Positions 26,119 through 36,470 are shown, numbered from the stretch's first letter. The stretch: 64,000 nucleotides of DNA from Holophagae bacterium (GCA_029263455.1 JAJCXM010000026.1:186001-250000), one strand, 5' to 3'. A program made the numbers and translations. The notes: generated by a model from the sequence alone, not told the origin.

Positions 26119-29100
26119 ATGAACGTCAGCTGGATTACGGTTAGCGCCCTTTTACCGCTCTTGGTCTTTCAGGAACCTGTACCTTCGTCACCCAACACGT
26201 GGGGGTCGCTTGAGTTCCGGCGTATTTCCAGCCAAAACGGATTATCCCAGAGCACCGTCTGGAGTATTGGACAGGACGCGCAAGGATTTATCTGGCTAGG
26301 CACCGAAGACGGTTTGAACAAGCATGATGGCTACCGGTTTTCCGTACTCAGGCAGATGCCTGAGCTTTACGCATCATTGACCGATAATCGCGTCTTGTCG
26401 ATGACACTAGACGGGTCGAACAATTTGTGGGTGGGCACAAAAAATGGATTGAATCGGATCAACCCTGTCACGATGGACGTTCAACATTTCTTCGCGGAAA
26501 CGACAGCCGGCTTAACTGCGAACTACATTCGCTGTTTACTACGAGATCAGCAGGGCCAAATTCTAATTGGGACCTACGAAGGTGGCTTGTGTCGATTAGA
26601 CCCCCAGACACAAATATTCCAAGAAATACCGGGCATACCTTTAGCGCCCAACGACCATAATATTAGAGCGCTATGTTTGGACGAGAATGAACGACTATGG
26701 ATAGCCACCAACAACGGATTGTTGGGCTATTTAACTGAATCTGATGTCCTTACATACAACCAAGATCAAGGGCTCAGCCATGCACAAGTCAGATCGCTCA
26801 GTTTGGGTGCCAACGGCGAATTGTGGGTTGGAACCACTCGTGGACTCAATTTTATTGATACGCGAACCGGAAAACTAAATGACGCCAATAGCCGTTTTGC
26901 AGCAAATCATGCGCTGGGAACCGCATGGATTAACGTCATTAAACATGACTCATTTGGCCGTGTTTGGATTGGAACTGTGGATGGCTTATGGTTGATCGAC
27001 GAAAGCAACGATCAATCTTTTCATTACAAACATGATCCCTATTCAGCGAAAAGTCTTGCCGGCAATGACGTTCTTGACGTTTATGCCGACAGAACCGGTC
27101 TCGTTTGGGTTAGCTCCTACCAAAATGGACTTAGCATTTTGGATACCAAGCCACCTAAGTTTCGGCTTGTTCAAAACAATGCCCGCAACCCTAAGGCTCT
27201 AATTGGCGAGCGCGTTTATGCTTTGTTTAAAGACCAAGAGGGCAGTCTCTGGGTTGGAACCGAGGCAGGACTCAGCAAGAGCATTGATTTGTCGGAATTT
27301 GAGTTGGTGTCCACTTTTTCGGATGTGGCACAAAGCCGGGCCTCAACATCCGTGCAAAAGATCGTGCAAGACCAGGAAGGCGATTTGTGGATTGGGACCT
27401 ACTATGGCGGTTTGCATTGCCTCAATCCCAAAACAGGCGAGTTGAATAGTTTCGTGGAAGAAGAAGGCAATGCGCAGTCACTTTGCGACAACACCATTCA
27501 GGAAATTCTAATTGAAGCCAATAGCCTGATCTGGATAGGAACCAGACAAGGATTGTGCCGCCATCGGAAGGGCTCAGATTCGTTCGAACTCATTCACAGC
27601 GATTTGCCCGGCCAAGATAACCTTGTGTCTCGTAGTATCAAAGTCATTGCCCGTGGACAGGAAGGAAGCTTATGGCTTGGCACCTATGCGCGCGGACTGA
27701 TACGGCTATCTGCCGACACGCATAAGGCAACAGTGATCGGTCATGATCCTAAGCTAGATTCGAGCTTAGACCATGCCAGCGTCAGCTGCCTCCTTGAGCA
27801 AACCGATGGGTTCTGGGTCGGTACGGCGCAAGGTCTCAATTTCGTCAATGCTCACTCCTTATCAGTCACACGGACAGGCCGTCAAATGGGTCTGCCAGTA
27901 ACTCCGATCCATGGAATGATTGCAGACGGAAACGGAGCATTGTGGCTAAGTACAAACAATGGACTCTACCGGGTGGACCCCTATCACAACCAATATAAAG
28001 TCTTCGATATTACCGACGGCCTTCAGGACAATGAGTTCCTAGACGGAGCGGCATTTAAGGACCCAAAGGGGAACTTGTATTTCGGGGGGTTGGATGGCTT
28101 CAACACATTTCACCCATCAAGAATCGAAGACAATCAACATGTGCCCAACGTCATCATCACGTCCATGAAAGTACATGGCATACCCACACAGTTTGAGGAA
28201 GCTGCGTCACAGGGGAAGCCGTTGCATTTCAATCACGATTTGAACTTTATTTCATTCGAGTTTGCAGCGCTCGATTTCACGTTTCCCAAGAACAACGAGT
28301 TCGCCTTTAAGCTCGATGGCATCGATCAGGACTGGGTACAAGCAGGAACCCAAAATTATACCAGCTACACCCAGCTCCCTAGCGGCAGCTACCGCTTTCG
28401 AGTCATGGGTTCAAACAATGACGGCATATGGAATGACAACGAAGCTATCGTTGAATTCAAGATACATCCTCCGATTTGGAGAACTTGGTGGGCTTACAGT
28501 CTCTATTTTCTCGGTATTGTGGCTTTGGCAGCCAGTTTTCACTTCTTGAGGCTAAGGTCACTGCGAGAACGGGAGCGCGAACTCAAACAGCTTGTTCGCC
28601 AACGAACGACTCACCTTGAAGAAACACAAAAGAAGCTAGTGGAAACAGCACATCGTGCAGGAATGGCCGAAATCTCTACTGGCGTGCTGCATAATGTGGG
28701 CAATATTCTGAATTCGACAAATATCAGCGTGGAACACGCACGGAAAATAGTTGCCCAGTCAAACATCACTGGTTTTTGGCGCGCAAATGAGATGTTGAAA
28801 GGCATGGAAAACGAAGTACAGCTAAACCCAAAAGGCAAAAAACTGATTCAGTTCTACGAAACGCTCGCTCAGGGACTGAAAAAGGAACAGGACGCCGTTC
28901 AACACGAGTTAGACCAACTCTTAGAGTCTGTAAGGATGATGCGCGAGATTATTGAGATCCAACACGATTATGCGCAATCCGGCCTCTTAATCGAGGAATT
29001 GAGTCCTGCAGAGTTTATTGGCGAAGTCTTAGCGCTGATGCATGTTTCCATGGAAAGGCATGCCATTGACGTGCACGTACACGAGCTAAGTAAAGAACCA

Positions 29101-29496
29101 TGCCTGGTAACGCGCACAAAGATCGTGAATGTATTGGTGAACTTGATTGAAAACGCCAAGGACGCAGTCGATGGCAACCCTTCACTCGGTAAGCCCAAGC
29201 GATTGGAAATCTCGACATCGCAAACGCTAGATGGGAAGTTAGAGATAGAAGTGCATGACAACGGTTACGGGATCCTTGCAGAAAACATGGATCATGTTTT
29301 TACCTTTGGGTTTACAACAAAAGCAAAGGGACACGGTTACGGCCTCCACACTTCCGCCAACGCCATGACAGAAATGGGCGGTTCACTACGAATTGAAAGC
29401 GATGGTCCAGATTGCGGAACTTCGGCCATAATGCAACTGCCCGTCGTCCAAGTGACAGCAGTCCACAACTCGGCAAGCGACACAACATCCTCATAA
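26119..29496 (+). CDS. Two-component propeller sensor histidine kinase
   Basis: About 1,125 residues. After a signal sequence (VSALLPLLVF) come some 14 regulator-propeller blades, with repeats such as GFIWLGTEDGLNKHD, LWVGTKNGLNRINP and LWIGTYYGGL. A Y_Y_Y domain follows (about 715-785, TQLPSGSYRFRVMGSNNDG), then one transmembrane helix near 795-812, a coiled coil, the phosphoacceptor GMAEISTGVLHNVGNILNS near residue 850, and a HATPase domain (LIENAKDAV, DNGYGI, FGFTTKAKGHGYGLH). Unlike Bacteroides hybrid systems there is no receiver or AraC output domain, so an unlinked response regulator must exist. A GTG at 26113 is an alternative start. The phosphoacceptor motif matches the kinase at 19179-20861. 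Confidence 0.9.
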   Translation: MNVSWITVSALLPLLVFQEPVPSSPNTWGSLEFRRISSQNGLSQSTVWSIGQDAQGFIWLGTEDGLNKHDGYRFSVLRQMPELYASLTDNRVLSMTLDGSNNLWVGTKNGLNRINPVTMDVQHFFAETTAGLTANYIRCLLRDQQGQILIGTYEGGLCRLDPQTQIFQEIPGIPLAPNDHNIRALCLDENERLWIATNNGLLGYLTESDVLTYNQDQGLSHAQVRSLSLGANGELWVGTTRGLNFIDTRTGKLNDANSRFAANHALGTAWINVIKHDSFGRVWIGTVDGLWLIDESNDQSFHYKHDPYSAKSLAGNDVLDVYADRTGLVWVSSYQNGLSILDTKPPKFRLVQNNARNPKALIGERVYALFKDQEGSLWVGTEAGLSKSIDLSEFELVSTFSDVAQSRASTSVQKIVQDQEGDLWIGTYYGGLHCLNPKTGELNSFVEEEGNAQSLCDNTIQEILIEANSLIWIGTRQGLCRHRKGSDSFELIHSDLPGQDNLVSRSIKVIARGQEGSLWLGTYARGLIRLSADTHKATVIGHDPKLDSSLDHASVSCLLEQTDGFWVGTAQGLNFVNAHSLSVTRTGRQMGLPVTPIHGMIADGNGALWLSTNNGLYRVDPYHNQYKVFDITDGLQDNEFLDGAAFKDPKGNLYFGGLDGFNTFHPSRIEDNQHVPNVIITSMKVHGIPTQFEEAASQGKPLHFNHDLNFISFEFAALDFTFPKNNEFAFKLDGIDQDWVQAGTQNYTSYTQLPSGSYRFRVMGSNNDGIWNDNEAIVEFKIHPPIWRTWWAYSLYFLGIVALAASFHFLRLRSLRERERELKQLVRQRTTHLEETQKKLVETAHRAGMAEISTGVLHNVGNILNSTNISVEHARKIVAQSNITGFWRANEMLKGMENEVQLNPKGKKLIQFYETLAQGLKKEQDAVQHELDQLLESVRMMREIIEIQHDYAQSGLLIEELSPAEFIGEVLALMHVSMERHAIDVHVHELSKEPCLVTRTKIVNVLVNLIENAKDAVDGNPSLGKPKRLEISTSQTLDGKLEIEVHDNGYGILAENMDHVFTFGFTTKAKGHGYGLHTSANAMTEMGGSLRIESDGPDCGTSAIMQLPVVQVTAVHNSASDTTSS

Positions 29497-29555
29497 CCAG
29501 TTAGTCATTAACCGCTTACAACCCAGATTTTTAGAAACTCAGATCACAAGTTTTT

Positions 29556-30917
29556 TTAATTCACCGGTGTCACTATTTTTCCATTCTGAAGAACCATGTA
29601 GATGGAAAGCGTATGTTTGATGTCATCAAGCGGATTTTTGTTCAGGATAACTAAATCGGCCACCTTGCCGACCTCGACCGTTCCGCGCTCTGACAGGATT
29701 CCCAGAGCTTGGGCGCCATTGTGGCCTGCCATTTTGATGATGTCCAAAGGCGGGATACCGGCACGCTGATATAGCTGCAATTCGTGATGGTAAATAAAGC
29801 CCGGCGTCATCCAAGCGACCCCCACATCGGTGCCCACGCCAAGCCGAACGCCCCGCTTGTAATAGGCGTGCAGTATGCCGAGAACGCCTGGAAAGTATAC
29901 GTCGCGTAACAAGACCGCCTCGGCTTCGCTTACATCATCTCCATATTCGGGATGGCGTTTACGCCAACCCTCGCCCCACCAGCCTTTCAAATCGGCGTCA
30001 GGAGCCAACTCGGTACGGAAACGCGGCAGCAGCTCTGCATCTCTACCTAATCCACCCGCCATCATGACAGAGAGGGTGGGAACGACAACTACCTTATGTG
30101 CCAGTAACGTTGCCGCCAGTCGTTCGAATTTTGCGTGATTAGGCGCATCAGCGTAGGCACGGTACCAATCATCGTCTGAAGCGGATTCTAGGTCGTCTAA
30201 ATTGATCAACTCCTCCATGGGCGTTTCCCAACCAGCATGAACCAGCATGTCGACGCCTAGCTCAGCCGCTTCGGTCCAAGTCGTCGCCACCATGTGACCG
30301 ATCACTGGCAGTCCTAGCTTGTTGGCTTCATCCACACACACCCTCACCATGTCAGCCGGTAACCTCCTATATATCTTGATGAAATCGACGCCCAGACTCG
30401 CTTGGTCCTTGATTTCTTGCCGCATTGCTTGCTCGCTGTCTACAACCGCCCCCCAACGCCTAAGCCAATCAGTCGAGGGCGCATAATCGATGATGCGGCC
30501 GGCCGTGAACATCGTCGGACCTGGATGACTGCCATCACGAATCCGTGCTCGAAGCTCTACTCCAGCATCGGGTCGAGCACCTGGATTCAGAATCGTGGTT
30601 ACCCCAAACTCCAAAAGTTTTGAGTTAATAGCAACTTGGGTTGACCTGTCTTCAGGATAATGAACATGCAAGTCCACAAAGCCAGGAAGCAGATACTTAC
30701 CTGCTAGATCGTAAACAAGCGCATCGGTTGGCATGGAGAAAGACGAGTTGGATTCGATGGCGCTTATCCTACCGTCAACAATGACCAGACATTGATCAGA
30801 CAGAGGTTGGTCGCCAGTCCCGACAATGACCGTCATGTTCTTAAGAACAATCGTCGTGGGACTATCGGATAATGCCCAACTAGTTAATAACGCAATAAAA
30901 AGAGCATACATATGCAT
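29556..30917 (-). CDS. Exported amidohydrolase (imidazolonepropionase/prolidase-like)
   Basis: A 453-residue metal-dependent hydrolase with a signal peptide (MYALFIALLTSWALS). Metal and catalytic landmarks: FVDLHVH (HxH), the Lys in VDFIKIY that is carboxylated in related enzymes, GHMVAT, the HAGWE His, and the Asp in GVGTDVGV. The C-terminal KVADLVILNKNP returns to the small beta-sandwich. Exported members of this group often act as peptidases of the Xaa-Pro type, but substrates vary. Two in-frame ATGs lie six bases apart (30917, 30911); either is possible. Confidence 0.85.
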   Translation of the reverse strand: MHMYALFIALLTSWALSDSPTTIVLKNMTVIVGTGDQPLSDQCLVIVDGRISAIESNSSFSMPTDALVYDLAGKYLLPGFVDLHVHYPEDRSTQVAINSKLLEFGVTTILNPGARPDAGVELRARIRDGSHPGPTMFTAGRIIDYAPSTDWLRRWGAVVDSEQAMRQEIKDQASLGVDFIKIYRRLPADMVRVCVDEANKLGLPVIGHMVATTWTEAAELGVDMLVHAGWETPMEELINLDDLESASDDDWYRAYADAPNHAKFERLAATLLAHKVVVVPTLSVMMAGGLGRDAELLPRFRTELAPDADLKGWWGEGWRKRHPEYGDDVSEAEAVLLRDVYFPGVLGILHAYYKRGVRLGVGTDVGVAWMTPGFIYHHELQLYQRAGIPPLDIIKMAGHNGAQALGILSERGTVEVGKVADLVILNKNPLDDIKHTLSIYMVLQNGKIVTPVN

Positions 30918-31012
30918 TTCCGTAATGGAGAGAAGTGGTAACTCATCATAACGGACACCAGTACGGCCGCCAATAGGACGGGCTTATGACGAGCAATATT
31001 CTCGGCAACCCG

Positions 31013-31027
31013 GTCTAACAGTTAGAC
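31013..31027. promoter_or_regulatory. Short palindrome upstream of the threonine operon
   Basis: GTCTAACAGTTAGAC is a perfect inverted repeat (six-base arms, three-base centre), about 75 bases before the candidate -35. It could be a repressor or activator site for either divergent gene. Confidence 0.3.
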
Positions 31028-31087
31028 AGGTAGTTAATAAACTCAATTGTCTATACGGCACCACCATGACCTAATCTTCTTAGTCTA

Positions 31088-31117
31088 TTGGGCATTAACT
31101 TAGCGCTCAATTATGTT
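31088..31117 (+). promoter_or_regulatory. Candidate sigma-70 promoter of the threonine operon
   Basis: TTGGGC (31088-31093) and TATGTT (31112-31117) are spaced by 18 bases and lie 44 bases before the preferred start of hom. I see no short leader peptide rich in Thr or Ile codons and no attenuator-like hairpin plus T-run, so classic thr attenuation is not supported. Confidence 0.35.
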
Positions 31118-31154
31118 ATGGTGTTGCGCTAATTCGCAGGCGGAAAGAAAAGGT

Positions 31155-31184
31155 GGAACCAATGCGATTGGAACCAATGCGATT
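31155..31184 (+). repeat. 15-bp tandem duplication across the hom start codon
   Basis: GGAACCAATGCGATT occurs twice back to back (31155-31169 and 31170-31184). Each copy carries an in-frame ATG preceded by GGAACCA. The duplication is in frame and encodes EPMRL twice, giving two equivalent start sites. Confidence 0.9.
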
Positions 31185-32139
31185 AGCCTTATTTGGGTTT
31201 GGTAATGTGGGAGCTGGTTTCGCGCGTGTCCTTGAGCGCCATTTAAGGGAAAACGATAGGCTCGACGAATTTGTGATAAGAGGTTTGGCCAATAGTCGCG
31301 GCGCTCGTCTATTTGACCAGCCACTTCTCGTTTCACAGCTATCGCAGTGGCAAGAGTCCAAACACACCCCCTTATCACCAGAACAGCTCTTAGTGCATGA
31401 CGAAGTTGATGTCATCGTCGAGAGCATGCCCACGAATATCGACCACCCGGAGCCGGCCATGAGCTATCACCGCTTAGCGCTCAATGCCGGTAAACATGTC
31501 ATCACGGCCAACAAAGGGCCCGCCTCAAAGGCGCTAACCGAGTTACGGCATTTAGCTCTGGCGAATCGCGTTTATTATGGTTACGAAGCGACCGTCATGA
31601 GTGGTACGCCGTGCATACACCTAATAGAGAGCCTTAAACCTGCGGGCATAGAAAAGATTAGCGGTATCCTCAACGGCACCACGAATTACATTCTTTCGCA
31701 GATGGACAACGGGTTGAGCTATGAAAGAGCCTTATCGCTAGCCACGGAATTGGGTTATGCGGAGCCGGATCCAAGTAGCGATGTCGACGGCTTGGACATC
31801 CAGGCAAAGGTCTTCATACTTGCGCAACATGCTTTTGGTTATCGTCCTGCGGAAGTAATAACCGCCAGTATCCGTGACCAATCAAGCCAGGAACTGAAGT
31901 TAGCCAAAGAGGAAGGCTGTCGCATCAAACTGATTGGCGAAGTGACAGCAGAAGGTGCGTCGGTCAAAAAAGCGAAATTGGCGGCCGTTGACCCGTTAAG
32001 CCAAATTGAAGGGGCAACCAACGCCATCACCATCGTCACCAAATCATTGGGAACGATCACCATGAAAGGCCCGGGAGCAGGCTCAGATGCGACCGGTATG
32101 GGTCTACTAATGGACCTCCAAAAAGCGGAGAAATTATGA
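31162..32139 (+). CDS. hom: Homoserine dehydrogenase
   Basis: A 325-residue enzyme reducing aspartate semialdehyde to homoserine. Seen: NAD(P) motif GFGNVG, ANKGP, substrate-site [11 protein letters not shown] and [15 protein letters not shown], and the catalytic Lys in [10 protein letters not shown]. It has no C-terminal ACT domain and is not fused to aspartate kinase. Starts possible at GTG 31153, ATG 31162 and ATG 31177 because of the 15-bp duplication; I prefer 31162, which has AGGTGG five bases upstream. It is the first gene of a tightly coupled operon with thrC, thrB, lysC and asd. Confidence 0.93.
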   Translation: MRLEPMRLALFGFGNVGAGFARVLERHLRENDRLDEFVIRGLANSRGARLFDQPLLVSQLSQWQESKHTPLSPEQLLVHDEVDVIVESMPTNIDHPEPAMSYHRLALNAGKHVITANKGPASKALTELRHLALANRVYYGYEATVMSGTPCIHLIESLKPAGIEKISGILNGTTNYILSQMDNGLSYERALSLATELGYAEPDPSSDVDGLDIQAKVFILAQHAFGYRPAEVITASIRDQSSQELKLAKEEGCRIKLIGEVTAEGASVKKAKLAAVDPLSQIEGATNAITIVTKSLGTITMKGPGAGSDATGMGLLMDLQKAEKL

Positions 32140-33188
32140 CTAATCAGCCACTCATCGAACGATATCGAGACTTTTTACCGGTCACGGATAAAACGCCGAT
32201 CGTTTCCCTCTATGAGGGATCTACCCCGCTTATTGAAGCCCCGCGACTGAGCAAACGGATTGGAGCTAGGGTATTTCTTAAATACGAAGGCCTCAACCCG
32301 ACCGGGTCGTTCAAGGACCGTGGCATGACGATGGCGGTGAGCAAGGCTAAAGAGGCAGGCGCAGAAGCAGTCATATGTGCCTCGACCGGCAACACCTCAG
32401 CTTCAGCCGCGGCCTACGCAGCCCGCGCGGGAATGCGTTGTATTGTCATCATTCCGGAAGGCAAAGTTGCCTTAGGTAAACTCGCACAAGTAGCGATTGC
32501 TGGTGCTGAAATTATCGCGGTTGATGGTAACTTCGACACCGCCCTTGCCCTGGTTAAAAAGATGGCTGAAAGTCACCCCCTCTCGTTGGTGAATTCGCTT
32601 AATCCCTACCGAATTGATGGTCAAACGACCGGCGCTTTTGAGATCGTTGACCAATTGGGTGATGCCCCAAGCTTTCACGCCTTGCCGGTGGGCAATGCCG
32701 GTAACATCACGGCCTATTGGAAGGGCTTTCGCGCATACAAAAATAGCGGTAAGGCCTCATCGTTACCACAGATGCTGGGTTTCCAAGCGGCAGGTGCAGC
32801 GCCAATCGTATTAGGGCATGTTGTTGATGATCCAGAAACTGTCGCTACAGCCATCCGCATCGGTAATCCGGCTAGCTGGCAAACCGCGCTCAAAGCCCGA
32901 GACCAATCAAACGGCGTTATAGCGGCCGTGAGCGATGAAGAAATCTTATCCGCCTACAGATTATTAGCTCGCGATGAGGGTGTCTTCTGTGAACCTGCCT
33001 CAGCCGCTTCGGTGGCCGGGGTATTAAAACTAGCCAAAGAGGGTCGATTCAAAGCACAAGACACCATTACCTGCGTCTTAACCGGTCATGGACTTAAAGA
33101 CCCGCAAACGGCAGTCGCACAGTCGCCGGAGATACGTCGCTGCCGTGCTGAAATGCAGCCGCTGAGCGACCTACTAGGTTTAGGATGA
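32136..33188 (+). CDS. thrC: Threonine synthase
   Basis: A 350-residue PLP enzyme converting O-phosphohomoserine to threonine. The PLP lysine lies in [11 protein letters not shown]; the [14 protein letters not shown] loop and the late LTGHGLKDP are characteristic of the shorter, Bacillus-type threonine synthase. ATGA overlap with hom upstream and with thrB downstream. Standard length with no visible defects. Confidence 0.95.
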   Translation: MTNQPLIERYRDFLPVTDKTPIVSLYEGSTPLIEAPRLSKRIGARVFLKYEGLNPTGSFKDRGMTMAVSKAKEAGAEAVICASTGNTSASAAAYAARAGMRCIVIIPEGKVALGKLAQVAIAGAEIIAVDGNFDTALALVKKMAESHPLSLVNSLNPYRIDGQTTGAFEIVDQLGDAPSFHALPVGNAGNITAYWKGFRAYKNSGKASSLPQMLGFQAAGAAPIVLGHVVDDPETVATAIRIGNPASWQTALKARDQSNGVIAAVSDEEILSAYRLLARDEGVFCEPASAASVAGVLKLAKEGRFKAQDTITCVLTGHGLKDPQTAVAQSPEIRRCRAEMQPLSDLLGLG

Positions 33189-34075
33189 CTTGGACGATCC
33201 GCGTCCCGGCCACGTCGGCCAATTTGGGTCCTGGCTATGACCGGCTTGGGCTAGCGCTACCTTTATGGCTAACGGTCAAGGTCAAACCAGCGCAAAAGTG
33301 GCAGTTACACCTTGAAGGTTTTGGATCGAAATTGTTCCCGGCTAATCAGAACCACAGCTTGGTCCAATACTATCGGAAAGCGTGTGACGCTTGGAGCTTG
33401 CAACGCAGAACTTTCTCTGTAGAAGTGACCAGCGAAATACCGGTCTCGTCCGGCCTTGGAAGTAGCGCTGCAATTATCGTAGCGGCGTTGGCATTAGCGC
33501 AAATATCTGCTTTAGGCTCACTAGATTTGCCATCTCTCAGTGATCTTGCAGCTGAGTTGGAAGGTCATGCCGACAATACGATACCGGCCATATTTGGTGG
33601 CCTGCAGGACACGGAATTAGGACAGCTTCCCATCCATTCAAAGGTGCGTATTTTATGTGTGACCAGCGAACAGCAGGCGAACACCAAATTGATGCGTGAA
33701 TTGGTACCCAAAGAGGTCAACACACAAGTCGAATCAAGAACAAACGAACTTAGGGGACAACTGATTATCGGACTGAAGGACGCAGAAACAAATGGACTCA
33801 GAGCTTCGTCGCAGGATATCCGGCATCAACCTTATCGTCTCGCCGTTCAGCCCCACGCTAGATCGGTATTTGAATTTTTGAACGAAGAGCCGGGTATTCA
33901 TGGCGTCTTCTTGAGTGGCTCTGGTCCAACGGTGAGTGCTTGGGTATTAGATGATGATTCGATCGACTCGGACATCGTCATGCAGAGAATGAAACAAAAG
34001 GGCGTCGCGGCTTCTCAATGTCTTATCTTGTCTCCGGACCTCAAGGGTTTGGTGGTGAGAGGGGACGACAGATGA
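33185..34075 (+). CDS. thrB: Homoserine kinase (GHMP family)
   Basis: A 296-residue GHMP kinase phosphorylating homoserine. Seen: [18 protein letters not shown] at the N-terminus, the phosphate loop [17 protein letters not shown], and [15 protein letters not shown] near the C-terminus. These are the three GHMP motifs in homoserine-kinase form. ATGA overlaps on both sides. Confidence 0.94.
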   Translation: MTWTIRVPATSANLGPGYDRLGLALPLWLTVKVKPAQKWQLHLEGFGSKLFPANQNHSLVQYYRKACDAWSLQRRTFSVEVTSEIPVSSGLGSSAAIIVAALALAQISALGSLDLPSLSDLAAELEGHADNTIPAIFGGLQDTELGQLPIHSKVRILCVTSEQQANTKLMRELVPKEVNTQVESRTNELRGQLIIGLKDAETNGLRASSQDIRHQPYRLAVQPHARSVFEFLNEEPGIHGVFLSGSGPTVSAWVLDDDSIDSDIVMQRMKQKGVAASQCLILSPDLKGLVVRGDDR

Positions 34076-35430
34076 CAGTCCGTGTTTACAAATTTGGCGG
34101 TACATCGGTCCAAGACGCGCAACACGTCGCTAAAGTAATTGGCTTAATCTCAATTTGCTCGGAACCACTTGTGGTCGTGACCTCAGCGCCGTCAGGCATG
34201 ACTGATCTACTGCAGTCTTTAGTAGATGACGGACAGCGAGGACAGGTATTTCCGGCCATAAGCGACCGCTACCTATCAATTTGCAAAACATTTGTGCATC
34301 AGCAATCGGTCCTGAAAGAAATCGAGGCATTCATAGGTTCGGAGCTGCAAAAGCTTGATATTGGCAGCTTAGAACATCAACGAGCGCAGGTGATGTCTTT
34401 GGGGGAACGGCTCATGGCACCTGTTTTGGCCGCTTCGCTAAACGCCTCAGGCATTAACGCAGTATCTCTTAATGCCTGCCATATGATTCGGACAGACCAG
34501 TCATATCTGAACGCGCGGGTACAATTTGAGCAAACCAATCAACTGGTCTGTCAACAAATCGAACCTGAACTGAAGCGCAAAAGAGTGTGTGTAATTGGTG
34601 GCTTCATCGCTGGCAACAAGTTAGGTGAAATTACCACCCTAGGTCGAAATGGCTCTGACTACACGGCGTCTATCGTTGGAGCCAGTTTAAAGGCGGACGA
34701 AGTTTGGATATGGACGGATGTTGACGGTCTATTCAGCGCGGACCCTCGATACCATGCAAACGCCAAACTCATCACACACATGTCGTTTCGTGAATCAGCC
34801 GAAGCAGCCTATTTTGGCGCCAAGGTCGTTCACCCATACACAATGTGGCCTTTGATTAATTCAAATACTGCATTGCGGATCAAAAACACCATGCGTCCCC
34901 AGTCGGCAGGCACATTGATCAGCAATGAACCTCACGCCCGCGGCGACAGTTTGTTGGTTACGACGATTGATGAAGTAGCTATCGTGACCGTCAGCGGTTA
35001 TGGCCTAATAGGCGTGCCTGGTGTGGCAGCCAAGGTGTTCGCTTCGATCAGTGGCTGTGGGACTAACGTTCTGTTGATCAGTCAGAGTTCTTCCGAACAC
35101 AACATCAGTTTCGCCATACCGCGAAAGGATTGCTCTCAAACCGTGGCCGCGCTAAACCGTGACTTGGCCGAGTGGATGTCCGAAGAGCATCGGGTTGATC
35201 GGATCCGTGTCTTCGATCATGTGGCGATCGTTACCGTGGTTGGCGAAAACATGCGAGGCCGAAAAGGCATTGCGGGCTCAATTTTCTCGGCTCTAGGTCG
35301 AGCCGATATCAACGTCTTAGTCATTGCACAAGGTTCGTCTGAATATTCCATCTCAATCGTCATCAACGAAGCGGATGTGAAGTTAGCAACAGACGCCATC
35401 CTGAGCGCAACATCTGGAGGAATAGCATGA
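34072..35430 (+). CDS. lysC: Aspartate kinase with tandem ACT domains (ThrA/LysC-III type)
   Basis: A 452-residue aspartokinase starting the aspartate family pathway. The N-terminal VYKFGGTSVQD and the catalytic-core EITTLGRNGSDYTA are present. Two ACT modules follow: VSGYGLIGVPGVAAKVFAS with ISQSSSEHNISF, and VVGENMRGRKGIAGSIFSA with IAQGSSEYSIS. These resemble the kinase half of bifunctional ThrA/MetL, but no dehydrogenase half is fused. The ACT pair makes this the probable point of threonine or lysine feedback. Start fixed by the ATGA overlap with thrB; ATGA overlap with asd at the end. Confidence 0.93.
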   Translation: MTVRVYKFGGTSVQDAQHVAKVIGLISICSEPLVVVTSAPSGMTDLLQSLVDDGQRGQVFPAISDRYLSICKTFVHQQSVLKEIEAFIGSELQKLDIGSLEHQRAQVMSLGERLMAPVLAASLNASGINAVSLNACHMIRTDQSYLNARVQFEQTNQLVCQQIEPELKRKRVCVIGGFIAGNKLGEITTLGRNGSDYTASIVGASLKADEVWIWTDVDGLFSADPRYHANAKLITHMSFRESAEAAYFGAKVVHPYTMWPLINSNTALRIKNTMRPQSAGTLISNEPHARGDSLLVTTIDEVAIVTVSGYGLIGVPGVAAKVFASISGCGTNVLLISQSSSEHNISFAIPRKDCSQTVAALNRDLAEWMSEEHRVDRIRVFDHVAIVTVVGENMRGRKGIAGSIFSALGRADINVLVIAQGSSEYSISIVINEADVKLATDAILSATSGGIA

Positions 35431-36470
35431 AAAAATTGAGAGTCGGCATTTTGGGCGCCACCGGCGCCGTTGGCCAGAGAATGATCGAACTCCTCAGCGA
35501 TCATCCTTGGTTCTATGTAGGCGAAGTATGTGCCTCGGACCGTTCGGCAGGTAAGAGCTACCTTGAAGCCGTTAATTGGCGTATGACAACGCCTTTAGCA
35601 CCTGAAATCGCGCAAAAAGTTGTTCAGTCATGCAGACCTCCTCTAGCTGTCGATGTCGTATTTTCTGCGCTTCCAAAAGAAGAGGCCATGAGGATCGAAC
35701 CCGAATTCGCGGCTTTCGGGCTACCCGTGATTTCAAATGCTAGTGCCTTTCGGATGCATGAACACGTCCCCTTGGTCATCCCGGAGATCAACCCTGACCA
35801 CACCCACATGATTCTCGAACAGCAAGAACGAAAGCGCTGGAAAGGTTTCATCGTTACGAACCCAAATTGCGCCTCCATTGGCGTATGTTTGCCGCTCGCC
35901 GTGGCCCAGCGCGCCTATGGTCTAAGAACCGTTCAAGTAACAACCATGCAAGCGCGTTCTGGCGCTGGTTTCCCCGGTCCCTCTGCGGCTGTCATAGATG
36001 ACAATGTACTGCCTTGGATTGGGGGCGAAGAAGATAAATTGGAGACAGAGCCGCAGAAAATATTAGGCTCCATCGAGCAAGCGGCAGACTTCAGTGTCTC
36101 TGCGCAATGCAACCGCGTCAATGTGAGCGATGGCCATCTAGAATGTGTCAGTATAGGTTTAAGGTCAAAGGCGACGGCTATAGATTTTATTAGCGAACTA
36201 CAAAATTTTCGACCTAATCAAATGGTATCGAGCCTGCCTTCCTCGCCATCGCCCGCCATCCAAGTATTCCTTGAGGAAGACCGGCCACAGCCTAAACTTG
36301 ACCGCCATGTAGGCCGCGGCATGACGGTGACAGTCGGTCGCGTGCGCGACTGTCCGGTGCTAGATCTCAAGTTTGTCGTGTTATCCCACAACACCATTCG
36401 GGGAGCCGCCGGTGCAGCTATTTTGAATGCGGAACTATTGCTTGCCCAAGGTTTCATTAAACGTGACTAG
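35427..36470 (+). CDS. asd: Aspartate-semialdehyde dehydrogenase, archaeal/fungal type
   Basis: A 347-residue NADP enzyme reducing aspartyl phosphate. Seen: nucleotide motif GATGAVGQRMIELL, catalytic Cys in TNPNCASIGVCLPL, and SGAGFPGPSA. Sequence style (GQRMIELLSDHPWF, VSDGHLECVSIGL) is that of the archaeal/fungal class, not the enterobacterial Asd. It completes the operon: with lysC, hom, thrB and thrC every step from aspartate to threonine is encoded contiguously. Confidence 0.92.
   Translation: MKKLRVGILGATGAVGQRMIELLSDHPWFYVGEVCASDRSAGKSYLEAVNWRMTTPLAPEIAQKVVQSCRPPLAVDVVFSALPKEEAMRIEPEFAAFGLPVISNASAFRMHEHVPLVIPEINPDHTHMILEQQERKRWKGFIVTNPNCASIGVCLPLAVAQRAYGLRTVQVTTMQARSGAGFPGPSAAVIDDNVLPWIGGEEDKLETEPQKILGSIEQAADFSVSAQCNRVNVSDGHLECVSIGLRSKATAIDFISELQNFRPNQMVSSLPSSPSPAIQVFLEEDRPQPKLDRHVGRGMTVTVGRVRDCPVLDLKFVVLSHNTIRGAAGAAILNAELLLAQGFIKRD

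Noticed and set aside
28490-29496. Separate histidine kinase gene downstream of a propeller protein
   Set aside because: The frame is continuous from the propeller and Y_Y_Y domain through the membrane helix to the kinase with no stop.
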